A DNA stretch of 64,000 bases from Hymenobacter pini (GCF_020421205.1 NZ_JAIZZH010000002.1:248001-312000); one strand, 5' to 3'; counted from the stretch's first letter, positions 18,312 to 28,178 are shown. Translations and numbers: made by a program. The notes: generated by a model not told the origin, from the sequence alone.

Positions 18312-18899
18312 TCACGAGCAAGGCTCTGATAGCAGCTTGCCTACAGTGGTCGGTGAAAGCCCCAGGGCGGTGGCAATGGCCCGATTGCTTATACCGGTGG
18401 CCTTGAGCCGCAGCACGTGCTCACGATGACCATCAGCTGATGGCCGGCCCAGCACTTTGCCATTGGCCACTGCTTTGGCTAGGCCTGTTTTTGTTCGCTC
18501 CCCCTGCCGCACCCGTTCCTGCTTGGCAATCGTGGCCAAGATACCGATGATGGCATCCTTGAAAATGCCGGTGCTGTCCAGATACTGCTCGGTAAAGGAT
18601 AGAAATTGTACGCCGGCAGCCGAGAGCTTCTGCAGGTAGTTGAGTGTCTCGACCACGCCCTCACGGCTGAAGCGGTCCAGAGCCCAGAATATCACCACGT
18701 CGAAGCGGCGCTGGTGCGCATCCAGGAAGAGCCGCTGAAACTGCGGCCGTTCCGCTTTGCCACCCGACTCCTGGTCGGTGTACTCCTTGTAGATAGTGTA
18801 ACCCTTGCGCTCCGCGAAGGCCCGCAGCTCACGTAGCTGGTTCTCGTTATCCTGACCTTTGTCCCGAGTGCTCACCCGGGCGTAGATAGCGGCTGTCAT
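18312..18899 (-). CDS. Serine recombinase (resolvase/invertase), copy 1
   Basis: Small site-specific recombinase that cuts DNA through Ser10 (YARVSTRDKGQDNENQL). The catalytic domain contains the Arg/Asp group in ALDRFSREG, followed by the long E helix and a C-terminal HTH (ISNRAIATALGLSPTTVGKLL). At 195 residues it is a complete resolvase/invertase. A second, diverged one is at 48208. I see no clear inverted crossover sites flanking an invertible segment. Confidence 0.93.
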   Translation of the reverse strand: MTAAIYARVSTRDKGQDNENQLRELRAFAERKGYTIYKEYTDQESGGKAERPQFQRLFLDAHQRRFDVVIFWALDRFSREGVVETLNYLQKLSAAGVQFLSFTEQYLDSTGIFKDAIIGILATIAKQERVRQGERTKTGLAKAVANGKVLGRPSADGHREHVLRLKATGISNRAIATALGLSPTTVGKLLSEPCS

Positions 18900-18978
18900 A
18901 TCCCAAATCTACCAAACATCTAGTCAGCAACTGGCTACTTACTCGCATCTCCCTCCAACTTTCACACACCAAAATGTG

Positions 18979-18986
18979 TAGTTTTG
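18979..18986 (+). promoter_or_regulatory. Bacteroidota -7 box of the propeller gene
   Basis: TAGTTTTG matches TAnnTTTG exactly, 31 bases before the ATG at 19018. The usual -33 TTG is not clear. Confidence 0.55.
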
Positions 18987-19017
18987 TTAGTCAATCATTT
19001 CTAGTATCGTTCAAAGT

Positions 19018-20772
19018 ATGAGGCTTTTTACTTATTGGTTATCGTGTGTTGTTGCTATACTACTGCTCAGCTGTACCAGTGTGGCATTCGGGCAAAGCTG
19101 GCAATGGGTTGCGGCAGCACCCGCAACAGATACCCGTGGCAGTTCCGTGCGGGTGACGGCCTTGGATAGAGACGGCAACATTGTAGTTGCCGGTACGTTT
19201 TCGGGTACGCTTACGCTGGGCAGCAGCACCCTCACCTCAACGGGGGAGGTAGAAGGATTTGTGGCCCGTATGAGCCCGGCGGGCGCGTGGCTGCAGGCCA
19301 ATGTCATCCACGCCCAAAAAGGTGGATCAGTCTTTCCGCGAGCTATAGCGGTGGATGCCAGTAATACAGTTGTGGTGGGGGGAGACTTCAGCGGGCCATC
19401 CATCACCTTTGATACTCGTAAGCTTTCCAACACGGATCTGGCCATCGGCTCCGTTTCCACGGATATTTTTGTCGCCCGACTGAGCCCCGCTGGAGTCTGG
19501 ACGCAAGTAGTGCAAGCCGGCGGAGTTAAGGCAGATTACCTTACTGAGCTCACTTTGGATAGAGCCGGAAACGTGGCCGTGGCGGGAAACTTCTTTAGTA
19601 TTCCCTGCCGGTTTGGTTCCCTAAGCGTCACGAACATTGACGATTCCAAGTACCCTACAGGGGATTTCTACGTGGCCCGGTTAAACGCGGCTGGCACATG
19701 GACGCAAGCAGTCAGCGCCGGCAGTAGTGGCTCAGAATTAGCAGTCGGTCTTACTGTTGAACCAGATGGAACCCTGAATGTACTCGGCTATTTTACTAGC
19801 TATTACCTGCAGCTGGGAAACACCAACATGATGTCTAATATCGGCACCTTCTTTGGCAGCCCGGGTACGTTTCCTACCCCGTTTATGGCAAAACTAAGTA
19901 CAGCGGGAACGTGGACCCAATCCTTTGCCGTACTGGGCACGAATAGCATCGTACCCACTGCCATGGTGGCGGATACTAACGGAGACCTGCTAATTACGGG
20001 CCTTTTCTACGGTACGGCCCGCTTTATGGAACCGCCCCTGTCCAATGTAAATGCTCCGTACGGCACATCTACTACGGCTGACGTGTTTGTCGCACGTTAC
20101 AGCAAATCGGAGGGCTGGAATATGGCCGTACGGGGCGGCGGCCGTGGACATGAAAGTGCTAGCAGCATTGCGCTGGATGCCCAGGGCAACATTCTCATCG
20201 CCGGTACTTTTCAGGGAGCTACGACAACTTTTGGGGCTTTCACCCTCACGAATTCAATGGCCCCGGCTGGGACAGACCTGAGCGGTTCGGCTGATATCTA
20301 CGTGGCCCGCCTCAGCCGAGCCGGTCAATGGACGCAGGTATTAGCGGCCGGTGGGCAAGGTTCGGACACAAATTCAAGCATCCTGACTGATCCTACTGGT
20401 GCGGTAGTCATTGTTGGAGGTGATTTTGCCCCTCCGGCCTCGTTTGGCTCACTTATCCTTACTTCCGCCTCATCTGTTTCGGGCGTGGGCTACGTTGCCC
20501 GCGTAGGCGGACTCCCACTCCGGTCTTCAGGCCAGCAGGCTACGGCATCGGTACGCCTTGCCCCAAACCCAACACAGCGGTACACGACGCTCACTTTACC
20601 AGCCGCAGCAACCACCCAGCGCATCGAGGTATTGGATGCCCTGGGCCGGTTGGTACGCACCCAAACAGTGCCTGCCCTGGAAACAAGCACGCAGCTGGAT
20701 GTGCTGGGCCTGAAAGTAGGCGTGTACTTCGTACGCTCTGGTAGCTCCACTGCCAGATTGCTGGTAGAGTAA
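19018..20772 (+). CDS. Secreted beta-propeller (SBBP repeats) with T9SS tail
   Basis: Exported protein of 584 residues. A signal peptide ends about residue 25 (SVAFGQ). Seven blade-like repeats follow, each with a core such as DRDGNIVVAGTFSG and an end FVARMSPAGAW. The last 80 residues form a type A T9SS sorting domain: LAPNPTQRYTTLTLP, IEVLDALGRLVRTQ, and GVYFVRSG near the end. It would be attached to or released at the cell surface. The insertion of a host-type surface protein between a recombinase and other exported genes is notable. Confidence 0.88.
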   Translation: MRLFTYWLSCVVAILLLSCTSVAFGQSWQWVAAAPATDTRGSSVRVTALDRDGNIVVAGTFSGTLTLGSSTLTSTGEVEGFVARMSPAGAWLQANVIHAQKGGSVFPRAIAVDASNTVVVGGDFSGPSITFDTRKLSNTDLAIGSVSTDIFVARLSPAGVWTQVVQAGGVKADYLTELTLDRAGNVAVAGNFFSIPCRFGSLSVTNIDDSKYPTGDFYVARLNAAGTWTQAVSAGSSGSELAVGLTVEPDGTLNVLGYFTSYYLQLGNTNMMSNIGTFFGSPGTFPTPFMAKLSTAGTWTQSFAVLGTNSIVPTAMVADTNGDLLITGLFYGTARFMEPPLSNVNAPYGTSTTADVFVARYSKSEGWNMAVRGGGRGHESASSIALDAQGNILIAGTFQGATTTFGAFTLTNSMAPAGTDLSGSADIYVARLSRAGQWTQVLAAGGQGSDTNSSILTDPTGAVVIVGGDFAPPASFGSLILTSASSVSGVGYVARVGGLPLRSSGQQATASVRLAPNPTQRYTTLTLPAAATTQRIEVLDALGRLVRTQTVPALETSTQLDVLGLKVGVYFVRSGSSTARLLVE

Positions 20773-20875
20773 ATGGCTTGTGCTAATGCGTCCGCGTAGT
20801 CCTGCCCGAATAGTGGCCGTTTTCCAAAAAAGGCTCGGCTTCTGAGTACGAATGACTGTCCAGAAAAGGGTATCA

Positions 20876-20913
20876 AAAACGCCCCCGAAAAACCGCGTTT
20901 TCGGGGGCGTTTT
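20876..20913. terminator. Terminator, twin of the one at 49.62 kb
   Basis: Perfect 16-bp stem AAAACGCCCCCGAAAA with its complement, loop ACCGCG. The same stem core occurs at 49621-49650. Outside it, TGTCCAGAAAA at 20857-20867 and TTTTCTGGACA at 20946-20956 form an additional 11-bp inverted repeat. Confidence 0.85.
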
Positions 20914-21073
20914 CATGTCCGGTCAGACTGTCCGTAAACCGTCCGTTTTCTGGACATGTTGACTGAACCCTCATATAGGTAGTAAATGATGTCACAATTT
21001 GGCAGACAGTAGCCTTGCTCTTCCTTTCAGTTGCGTGGATCTTGGATTGCTCATCCACCTCTTTTCCACTGCT

Positions 21074-21370
21074 ATGAAAAAGCTTTCTTTCTCAGTCCTG
21101 GCCGCCTTGCTTCTGCTTGGAGCAACTACTCACCTGCAGGCCGCTGAAGCCACTGGCCGCACGGAGCAGGCCGCAAGCAATGCCGACTATCATCGTGGGG
21201 TGATTTATGGTGGGTACGTGCGGTCCGCCGCCGTTACCAACGATGATTTGATCGGTCCCTATGAAACGGCGCAAGCCGAACGTACGGCAGCCGCTCAGGC
21301 TGGGGATTGGAATGCATTTGACTACTGGAGCGGTTACATTGATGGCCTAGGCCCGGTACTGCTACCCTAA
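21074..21370 (+). CDS. Small exported protein
   Basis: 98 residues. MKKLSFSVLAALLLLGATTHLQAAEA is a typical signal peptide, so I start at 21074 instead of the longer frame. The mature part is short and acidic with aromatic residues (ADYHRGVIYGGYV, FDYWSGYIDG). No family recognised. Confidence 0.8.
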   Translation: MKKLSFSVLAALLLLGATTHLQAAEATGRTEQAASNADYHRGVIYGGYVRSAAVTNDDLIGPYETAQAERTAAAQAGDWNAFDYWSGYIDGLGPVLLP

Positions 21371-21391
21371 CGCAGCAGCCGCCTACTCACC

Positions 21392-21437
21392 AAAAAGCCC
21401 CCTGCCCCGGTTATCTACTCCGGGCAGGGGACTTTTT
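21392..21437 (+). terminator. Terminator after small exported gene
   Basis: Arms AAAAAGCCCCCTGCCC and GGGCAGGGGACTTTTT with one mismatch and a T run at the end. Confidence 0.8.
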
Positions 21438-21439
21438 GG

Positions 21440-21751
21440 CGGATAGTGACACCTAGAGGGATGCACGCCCCTAGGATGAGCACTTCTTCAACAATCGCCA
21501 CAGGTGATATACTGGAACTACCTACGTAGCACTGGCAAAGGCTAAACATCGCCCCCGCTTTGTGGCAGCAGCACGGCAGCTGGCGAAGAACACCTCGTTG
21601 TACGAGCAGCCAGACTGCGTCAGCCTGGCTCACTTGTGTTTCCGAATTGTTATCATCCCATAGCCCGTTCTGGCGCAACTGCAAAATCTAGCTAGCTTTA
21701 AGGCTGCGAAACACTTGTTCTTCGCTAAGTTCTTTCCTTTCAGTCTAGTTG
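21440..21751. other. Intergenic, about 310 bp
   Basis: Upstream region of the nuclease gene. A short antisense frame here is not protein-like. No clear -7 box found. Confidence 0.4.
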
Positions 21752-23092
21752 ATGCACTCCTCTACGCTCCCCCGGGCCCTCGGCATCCCCCTGCTGCTGG
21801 CCTTGACCGGATGGCTGGCCCCGAACGCCCGGGCCCAGACGACCACCACGGAATCATTTGATTCCGGCACGAAAACCACCTACCCGGCCGCCGCCGTCAC
21901 GCTGGGCACCGGCTCCTGGATCTTCGACGACGCCGTACTCGGTGCCGAAGCTCAGGACCACCGGGCCGGCACCCAGGCGGCCCGCCTCCAGCAGCGCGGT
22001 ACGCTTACGATGGACTTTTTCCTGCCCGATGGGGCTAGTACCGTCACCGTGCAGCACGCCGCCTACGGCACGGATGCCACCGCCGCCTTTGAGCTCTGGT
22101 ACCAGACGCAGGGCTGTCCCGACTGGGTGCGGGTAGGCCAGCCGGTGGTGGCCACCGGCTACGCCCTGCAGACGGCTTCCTTCGCCGTGGATGTGCCCGG
22201 TAGCTTACGCTTCCAGTTGCGAAAAGTCAGTGGGGGAGCCGCCCGCCTCAACCTGGACAACTTTACGGTCGCCGGCTACGCGACTTCGCCCCCGCCCGTG
22301 GCCACGGGGGATGATCAGCACCTGACCATGGGCAACCCCAGCGGGGCCGTAGCGGATGTGAACCAGCCGACCAACTACCTGTTGGAAAAGCCCCAGTACG
22401 CGCTCAGCTATCACCGCGACCAGGGCAAGCCCAACTGGGTCAGCTGGTACCTAGCCCCCAAGTGGATTGGCTCCACTGCCCGCCAAGACAACTTCCGCAA
22501 CGACCCGACGCTGCCCGCCGGTTGGTACCAGGTCGGGGGCAGCAGCTATTCGGGCTCCGGTTTCGACCGGGGCCACAACTGCCCCTCGGCTGACCGTACC
22601 AGTTCCGTGGCGGACAACTCGGCCACGTTCCTAATGACCAACATGATTCCCCAATCGCCCACTAACAACCAGCAGACCTGGGCGGCGCTGGAAAACTACG
22701 GCCGCACGCTCATCAACGCCGGCAATGAGCTCTACATCATTATGGGCTCCTACGGCAAGGGGGGCAGCGGCGTCATCCGCGTGAGCGGCCAGCCGGACCG
22801 GCCGGTGTACGCCGAAACCATCGACCAGGGCCGCATTCAGGTGCCCAAGCGCGTCTGGAAAGTGATTGTGGTGCTGCCCATGGGTACCAACGACATCAGC
22901 CGGGTAAACGCCGGCACCCGCATCATTGCCATTGACACGCCCAACGATAACGGCATGACTTCCAACTGGGGCCAGTACCGCACCACGGTCGATGCCATCG
23001 AGGCGGCCACCGGCCTTGACCTGCTTTCGGCCCTGCCCGTGAGTGTGCAGCAGGCAGTGGAGGCCCAGGTTGATAATGGTCCCACCAACTAA
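21752..23092 (+). CDS. Secreted DNA/RNA non-specific endonuclease (NucA-like)
   Basis: Extracellular nuclease of the beta-beta-alpha-metal group that degrades DNA and RNA. A signal peptide ends at about residue 29 (NARAQ). Residues 30-170 form a beta-sandwich that probably binds a surface or substrate. The catalytic part has the signature DRGHNCPSADRT with the general-base His, and metal-binding Asn in NMIPQSPTNNQQTWAALENY. It lacks an evident T9SS tail. I start at the ATG one codon after the TTG of the longer frame. Adhesin gene follows 40 bp downstream. Confidence 0.92.
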   Translation: MHSSTLPRALGIPLLLALTGWLAPNARAQTTTTESFDSGTKTTYPAAAVTLGTGSWIFDDAVLGAEAQDHRAGTQAARLQQRGTLTMDFFLPDGASTVTVQHAAYGTDATAAFELWYQTQGCPDWVRVGQPVVATGYALQTASFAVDVPGSLRFQLRKVSGGAARLNLDNFTVAGYATSPPPVATGDDQHLTMGNPSGAVADVNQPTNYLLEKPQYALSYHRDQGKPNWVSWYLAPKWIGSTARQDNFRNDPTLPAGWYQVGGSSYSGSGFDRGHNCPSADRTSSVADNSATFLMTNMIPQSPTNNQQTWAALENYGRTLINAGNELYIIMGSYGKGGSGVIRVSGQPDRPVYAETIDQGRIQVPKRVWKVIVVLPMGTNDISRVNAGTRIIAIDTPNDNGMTSNWGQYRTTVDAIEAATGLDLLSALPVSVQQAVEAQVDNGPTN

Positions 23093-23131
23093 GGCCGCGG
23101 CTATTTCCCGTCCCGTTTTTCTGACTTTCCC

Positions 23132-26100
23132 ATGCGGTCTTCTACCTTTCGCTTTCTCTTCCTGACCCTCTGGCTGCTGGGGCAGCTGGGCCTGAGTGCC
23201 CGCGCCCAGACGCCCTACGCGCTAAGTAACGGCGCGTACTCCGAAAACTTCGACCAGATCGGCAACTGGACCACCAATTTTGCTTCCGGCACCGGGGCGG
23301 CCACGTTCGGCGTGGCCACCCCCAGCCCGACGCTACCCAACCAGAACACCGTCTTTAGCACCGGCAACGGCGGCGGCGTGCAGAAACTCACCGGCTCCAT
23401 CGTGCTGCTGGCCACCGGCTCCACCGACAATAGCGCCGCGGCGGCGTTCGATCTGAGCCTGGACTTTAGCAACACCACCGCTGGCACGCTGACTGTGGAC
23501 TGGGCCAGCGTGGCCAACTCAACCGGTAACCGCCAGTCCACTTTCAAGCTCCAGACCAACACCGGCACCAGCGGGGCCTGGGTGGATCTGCCCGGCTCCA
23601 GCGTGGTGCTCACCAACAATGTGGCCACCAACGGGCAGCTTACGGCCCTGGCCCTGCCGGCGGCCTTTGACAACAAGCCCACGGCCAAAATTCGCTTCTA
23701 TCTGCAGAACACGGCCGGCGGCACGGGTACCATTACCGGCTCCCGTCCCAAGGTCAGCCTGGATAACCTTAAGATTACGGCCACCGCAACTGGCATCCCG
23801 GCCGCGCCCACCATCACGACCGGTACCATCGCCGGCAGCCCCTTCTGCGTGAGCGGCAGCGGCGCAGCCGTTTCCGTACCATTCACCGTTACCGGCGGGC
23901 TCACCGGCTCGTTTGCCGCCCAGCTTTCCGATGCCAGCGGCGCCTTTTCCGCCGACCTGACTCGGAACCTGCTCGGCACTGGCTCGGCCTCCCCCATCGC
24001 GGCGACCATCCCGGCCGGCACGGCCGCGGGTACGGGCTACCGCATCCGCGTGGTGCACGCGGCCTCTTCTACCCTGGGTACCGCCAACACCACGGACCTG
24101 ATCCTGACGGCCCCGCCCGCCAGCATTACCGTTACGCTACAGCCGGACGGGCCGCAGAGCCTGACTACTACCGGCGCGGGCACAAGCATTGATGCTTCGG
24201 CCACTGCGGCCTCCACCTTTACCTGGGCGTACAGCACTAGCAGCACGGGTCCCTTTACCACCACGATCAGCGGGGCCACCGCGGCCAGCTATACGCCCAA
24301 GGGCGCGGACTTCGGCGCGGTGGCCGGCACCTATTACCTCGTCGCCCGGGCCACGAGCACCTGCGGGAGCGTGACCGGCACCAGCACCCCGGTTACCATT
24401 ACCGTAAGCGCGCCCCCACCCACAGTTTCCGCTACGCCTAACCCGGTACCGGACTTCGGCAACGTAGCCGTGGGCGCCGCTTCGCCCCCCAAGACCATAA
24501 CCTTGACGGGCAGCAACCTATCCGGCAGTGTAACGCTGAGCCCACCCGCCGGCTTCCAGCTGCGTGCCGGCTCGACCGCCTTCAGCTGTGCCACCCTCTC
24601 GCTCGCACCCACCGGCGGCAGCCTCTCGGCCACGGTTGAAGTGCGGTTCGTGCCGGCGCTGGCGCAGGCCACCACCGGCAGCATCACCGTCGCAACGTCG
24701 GGGGCCAGCTCCCTGCCCGGTATTCAGGTATCCGGGACGGGCATTGCCCCGGTTTATCCGCCCAGCCTGCGCACCGCAGCGACTACCGCCGTGACGGCGA
24801 CCACCGCCACCAGCGGCGGGGAAGTGCTCGAAGACGGTGGCAGTCCGGTTACCGTGCGCGGGGTGGTGTACGCCACCACCGAAGCCCCCACTACCCAGGA
24901 CGAGTTCACCCAGGAGGGTAGCGGAACGGGTTCCTTTACCAGCCAGCTGACCGGCCTGCAGCCCAGTACCACTTACTACCTGCGCGCCTACGCCACCAAT
25001 GCCCAGGGCACCAGCTACGGCGAACAGGTCAGCGTGACCACGCCGGCCGTGGTCCTGGCCGTGGAGCCGACCCAGGCCAGCACGCTCACGGCCACTACCG
25101 TGGCGCCCACCAGCGTGACGCTCAGCATCAGCGGGGGCAACGGGGCCAAGCAGCTGCTGGTGGTCACGCCCGGCCCAGCCCTGTCGTTCCAGCCCACGGA
25201 CGGGACCACCTACGCCGCCGATCCCGCTTTCGGTCAGGGGGACCAGCCTACGCCCGGTACCTACGTCGTGCTGGCCGGCAACGCCTCCACGCTAACGGTG
25301 ACCGGCCTTGCGGCCGATACGGAATACACGTTTGCCGTCTTCGACTACAACGATAACGCGACCAGCGGGGCGGAGAATTACCTACTCACTCCTCACGGCG
25401 AGCTGACGCTCTCCACCCCGGCCCCGCCGGCCGGCCTGCTCCTGGCCGACAACTTTGACTACCCGGCCGGGGACCGGCTGACCGACCATGGCTGGACGGC
25501 CCACAGCGTCCCGGGCACCAATGCCATCCTGGTTGCCGCACCGGGTCTGAGCCAGACCAGTTACACGTCGACGGCCGCCAACCGTCCCGCCGCCGCCAAT
25601 GCCGCCGCTGCCCTAACGGCTTCGGGTGAGGACGTGAACCGGACCTTTGCCAGCCAGGGGGCTGGCACGGCCGTGTACGCCTCCGTCCTGGTCAACGTGA
25701 GCAGCGCCTCCACTGCGGACTATTTCCTGCACCTGAGCCCCGACCCGGTGGCCAGCACCTTCCGGGCCCGGTTGTTTGTGCGCGCGGCGACTGGGGGCAA
25801 GGTCCAGTTCGGCGTATCCGGCAGCGGCACTACGACCCAGTGGGACCCGGCCTTCTACGAGCTGGGCACTACTTACCTGCTGACCTTGCGCTACACGTTC
25901 GGGCCCTCTGGCACTGAAACCCGCCTGTACGTGAATCCCGGGCAGAGCGAGCCCGCGACTGCCAACGCTACCAGCACGGAAGCGGCCAGCTCGGCTCCGG
26001 CCAGCATCGGGGCTGTCGCCCTGCGCCAGGGCTCCAACACGTCGCCTCTGCAGCTGGACGGCCTGCGCGTGGCCAACAGCTACGCAGCGGCCCGGGCCTT

Positions 26101-26692
26101 TGTGGCCCCCGCCGGCCCGCTACCCGTCACCCTGACCCGCTTCGACGTCCAGCGGCAGGCCGGGGGAACCGTGCAGGTAACGTGGGCGACGGCCCAGGAG
26201 GTGGGTGCCCAAAGCTTCCAGGTGCAGCGCAGCCTGGACGGCCGCACTTTCTCGACCGTCCTGACCCGGGCGGCAGCCGGCACCAGCAGCCAGGCCCGCC
26301 AGTACCAGGCCCTGGACGCATCGGCCCCAGTGAGCCAGCTTTATTACCGCTTGGAGCAGCAGGACCAGGATGGCAGCCGGCACTACAGCCGCGTTGTTGC
26401 CGTGGGCCCGCTGGGTAGCAGCGCGACGGCCGCGCTTACCGTAGCTCCCAATCCCGCGAGTCCGGACCAGCCCCTGACGCTAACTGTTACCGGCCGCGCT
26501 GGACAACGCCTGGCCCTGCAGGTGCTAGACAATGCGGGCCGGCAGCTCGCTACCCAGCCGCTGCTTCCCGCTACAGATCAGGCGCAGCTACCCGTGCGGC
26601 TGCCTGTTACCCTGCCCGCGGGCACGTATGTGCTGCGCCTAATCGGCCCCGGTGCTACCCCGCTGCACACCCGCCTGGTACTGGTCCGGTAG
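23132..26692 (+). CDS. Large secreted adhesin-like protein with T9SS tail
   Basis: 1186-residue surface protein. Signal peptide to SARAQ. N-terminal beta-sandwich of the type found in Bacteroidota nuclease-associated proteins (YSENFDQIGNW). Ig-like or choice-of-anchor modules follow in the middle (FGNVAVGAASPPKTITLTG), then a Fn3-like module (GLQPSTTYYLRAYATNAQG), and another jelly-roll domain from about residue 770. The end is a T9SS sorting domain (LTVAPNPASPDQPLTLTV, ending GTYVLRLIGPG). The high GC and Ala/Thr-rich content fit a host gene. It may share a transcript with the nuclease. Confidence 0.88.
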   Translation: MRSSTFRFLFLTLWLLGQLGLSARAQTPYALSNGAYSENFDQIGNWTTNFASGTGAATFGVATPSPTLPNQNTVFSTGNGGGVQKLTGSIVLLATGSTDNSAAAAFDLSLDFSNTTAGTLTVDWASVANSTGNRQSTFKLQTNTGTSGAWVDLPGSSVVLTNNVATNGQLTALALPAAFDNKPTAKIRFYLQNTAGGTGTITGSRPKVSLDNLKITATATGIPAAPTITTGTIAGSPFCVSGSGAAVSVPFTVTGGLTGSFAAQLSDASGAFSADLTRNLLGTGSASPIAATIPAGTAAGTGYRIRVVHAASSTLGTANTTDLILTAPPASITVTLQPDGPQSLTTTGAGTSIDASATAASTFTWAYSTSSTGPFTTTISGATAASYTPKGADFGAVAGTYYLVARATSTCGSVTGTSTPVTITVSAPPPTVSATPNPVPDFGNVAVGAASPPKTITLTGSNLSGSVTLSPPAGFQLRAGSTAFSCATLSLAPTGGSLSATVEVRFVPALAQATTGSITVATSGASSLPGIQVSGTGIAPVYPPSLRTAATTAVTATTATSGGEVLEDGGSPVTVRGVVYATTEAPTTQDEFTQEGSGTGSFTSQLTGLQPSTTYYLRAYATNAQGTSYGEQVSVTTPAVVLAVEPTQASTLTATTVAPTSVTLSISGGNGAKQLLVVTPGPALSFQPTDGTTYAADPAFGQGDQPTPGTYVVLAGNASTLTVTGLAADTEYTFAVFDYNDNATSGAENYLLTPHGELTLSTPAPPAGLLLADNFDYPAGDRLTDHGWTAHSVPGTNAILVAAPGLSQTSYTSTAANRPAAANAAAALTASGEDVNRTFASQGAGTAVYASVLVNVSSASTADYFLHLSPDPVASTFRARLFVRAATGGKVQFGVSGSGTTTQWDPAFYELGTTYLLTLRYTFGPSGTETRLYVNPGQSEPATANATSTEAASSAPASIGAVALRQGSNTSPLQLDGLRVANSYAAARAFVAPAGPLPVTLTRFDVQRQAGGTVQVTWATAQEVGAQSFQVQRSLDGRTFSTVLTRAAAGTSSQARQYQALDASAPVSQLYYRLEQQDQDGSRHYSRVVAVGPLGSSATAALTVAPNPASPDQPLTLTVTGRAGQRLALQVLDNAGRQLATQPLLPATDQAQLPVRLPVTLPAGTYVLRLIGPGATPLHTRLVLVR

Positions 26693-26716
26693 GCTGACAG
26701 GAAATCCGCTTTCACG

Positions 26717-26747
26717 AGAACGGCTACCCAGATTGGGTAGCCGTTCT
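26717..26747 (+). terminator. Terminator after adhesin
   Basis: A perfect 14-bp stem (AGAACGGCTACCCA and complement) with loop GAT, 24 bases after the stop. No long T run, so efficiency is uncertain. Confidence 0.65.
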
Positions 26748-26952
26748 ACGTTTTGCGCTAACCCGAAACTCGCCCGGATGCCATTAAGGCTAAAAGCCGG
26801 GCAAAGACCCGTCCTTGCACTTGCTCCCCTGGCATCCTTCAGAGAATGCCTGCGCCATCGGTCTGCCGTCATCCATTGCCATTGAAAAGGCACAGTAGCG
26901 AACTCAAACGTCTGAGCAGCGCATCCACATTCGCTCCGCCGAATTCCTTTAT

Positions 26953-27016
26953 TGCCTAACGGCCTCGTCCTCCCCGTTACCGGCGCCGGTAACGGGGAGG
27001 ACGAGGCCGTTAGGCA
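26953..27016. repeat. 64-bp perfect palindrome without spacer
   Basis: The two 32-base halves, 26953-26984 and 26985-27016, are exact reverse complements with no central spacer; the centre is CCGGCGCCGG. It lies between the adhesin and the first gene of the accessory region. Longer and more perfect than any terminator in the window. Possible roles include a strand-exchange or replication hairpin or a bidirectional terminator. Confidence 0.9.
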
Positions 27017-27091
27017 GAGAGGCTGCCCAGTCCTCTGTTTCGGACAGATACCAGCTATCTACTTGCCTTTTCTAGCCTACTGGTTCGCCTG

Positions 27092-27406
27092 CTACACGTA
27101 GGCTGGCAGAATCGGCGTAGTGGTGGGGGGCGCAAAGGGCATTGTCTTCGATTGCTTGACCGTGTTCCACAGCGTAGTGCCCGAATTCAGTAAGCCCGTC
27201 GCGACACTACCCGCCGCTAGCAGCTTCTCCCACACGGACCCCGACGAGGACGCCGGGGCTGGACTGGGCTGATACACGACTTGGGGGGCCGGCACGTAGC
27301 GGGGCGGAGCCGGTGCGGCGCTCCGGGCGGGCGTCGCTGTCTGGCGAAGGGCGGCGTAGAGAATCAGGCCGATGCCGCCCATGAGAAGCAGGTCTTTTTG
27401 CTGCAT
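27092..27406 (-). CDS. Small membrane-anchored Pro/Ala-rich protein
   Basis: 104 residues starting at MQQKDLLLMGG; upstream codons of the longer frame are discarded because they look like shadow. One membrane helix at residues 6-18 (LLMGGIGLILYAA), then a proline-rich linker and a helical end with LLAAGSVATGLLN. Similar build to minor phage membrane proteins (spanin or pilot type), but no firm family. Confidence 0.6.
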   Translation of the reverse strand: MQQKDLLLMGGIGLILYAALRQTATPARSAAPAPPRYVPAPQVVYQPSPAPASSSGSVWEKLLAAGSVATGLLNSGTTLWNTVKQSKTMPFAPPTTTPILPAYV

Positions 27407-27465
27407 ATAAGAGGAAGAAAAGAATGAAAAGCCAGCGTAACTTCCGTGGTGGCCAATGCCAAGCC

Positions 27466-27675
27466 CTACTCCACGGGCTGCTGGTAGAGGCCCGGCAAGC
27501 CGAAGTGCTGATAGAACTGCGTGACCTGCCCCACCGAGAGGCGGCTGCGTCCGTGAATGCCCACCTGCTCGCACCACACGCGCAGGGTATTGCGGTGCAA
27601 ACCGTATTCGCGGGCTAGTTCATACTTGAATTTGGCGCGTACTGGCAGACTTGCCGGGGCCACAGAGCAGATCAT
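27466..27675 (-). CDS. Small HTH protein, paralogue of 28179
   Basis: 69 residues with a helix-turn-helix: KYELAREYGLHRNTLRVWCEQ, followed by a beta-hairpin-like LSVGQVTQFYQHFGLPG. The gene at 28179 on the other strand encodes a homologue; they face away from each other across about 500 bp. Both are likely small DNA-binding regulators. Confidence 0.7.
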   Translation of the reverse strand: MICSVAPASLPVRAKFKYELAREYGLHRNTLRVWCEQVGIHGRSRLSVGQVTQFYQHFGLPGLYQQPVE

Positions 27676-28178
27676 AGAGCAGAAATAAGGCGGACGTAAC
27701 ACTGGAAGCGGCCGCCAGTACCGGCCCCGTTACTGGGCCGATACTGGCGGTTCCCTTCACCCTGTGCTGGACCCGGCAAGCGCCGATCTAGTAGCCGGCG
27801 GGTGGCCGCAGGCCCCCGCTGCCTGGCGCTACATGTTCTTCTGGTACGCGCCTCGCGGAAAGCAGGAAAGTGGGCCGGGACCACACAGGGGTTCACCGGG
27901 CCCCGACGCGAAAGAAGAGGCGCGCAGAAGGACTCGGCCAGCAGTGGCAGCCGCTACCGCTCGACTCGCCGCGCTTGCCTAGCACAGTGCCCGAAAGGTG
28001 GCGGGTGCGGCTTCGGCGCTGTGCGAAAATGCTGGATAATGCCTGGAAATAGTCTAGTATTCTGGTAAAAATGCTAGTATCTTGCATAACGTGCGCCGCA
28101 CCCCCACCCGGCCGTCTCGTGTCATTTTGCCACTTTCTCTTCCCATTACTCGTGCAGCAACTCACTAGCCAGACCACC
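27676..28178. other. Divergent interval between two HTH genes
   Basis: Five hundred bases without a supported gene. Apart from the 27712 hairpin, I see only shadow frames. It probably carries the promoters of both HTH genes. Confidence 0.4.
27712..27750. repeat. Hairpin in HTH-pair interval
   Basis: 16-base arms (CCGCCAGTACCGGCCC; right arm complementary except one base) around a 7-base loop. Related CCAGTA/CGGCC words recur at 28391-28435. Confidence 0.7.

Noticed and set aside
18300-20960. Invertible segment next to the serine recombinase
   Set aside because: I found only an 11-bp inverted repeat around a terminator (20857/20946), far too close for a typical switch.
26953-27016. Telomere or protelomerase site
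   Set aside because: The perfect palindrome recalls telomere resolution sites, but no protelomerase-like gene is in the window.
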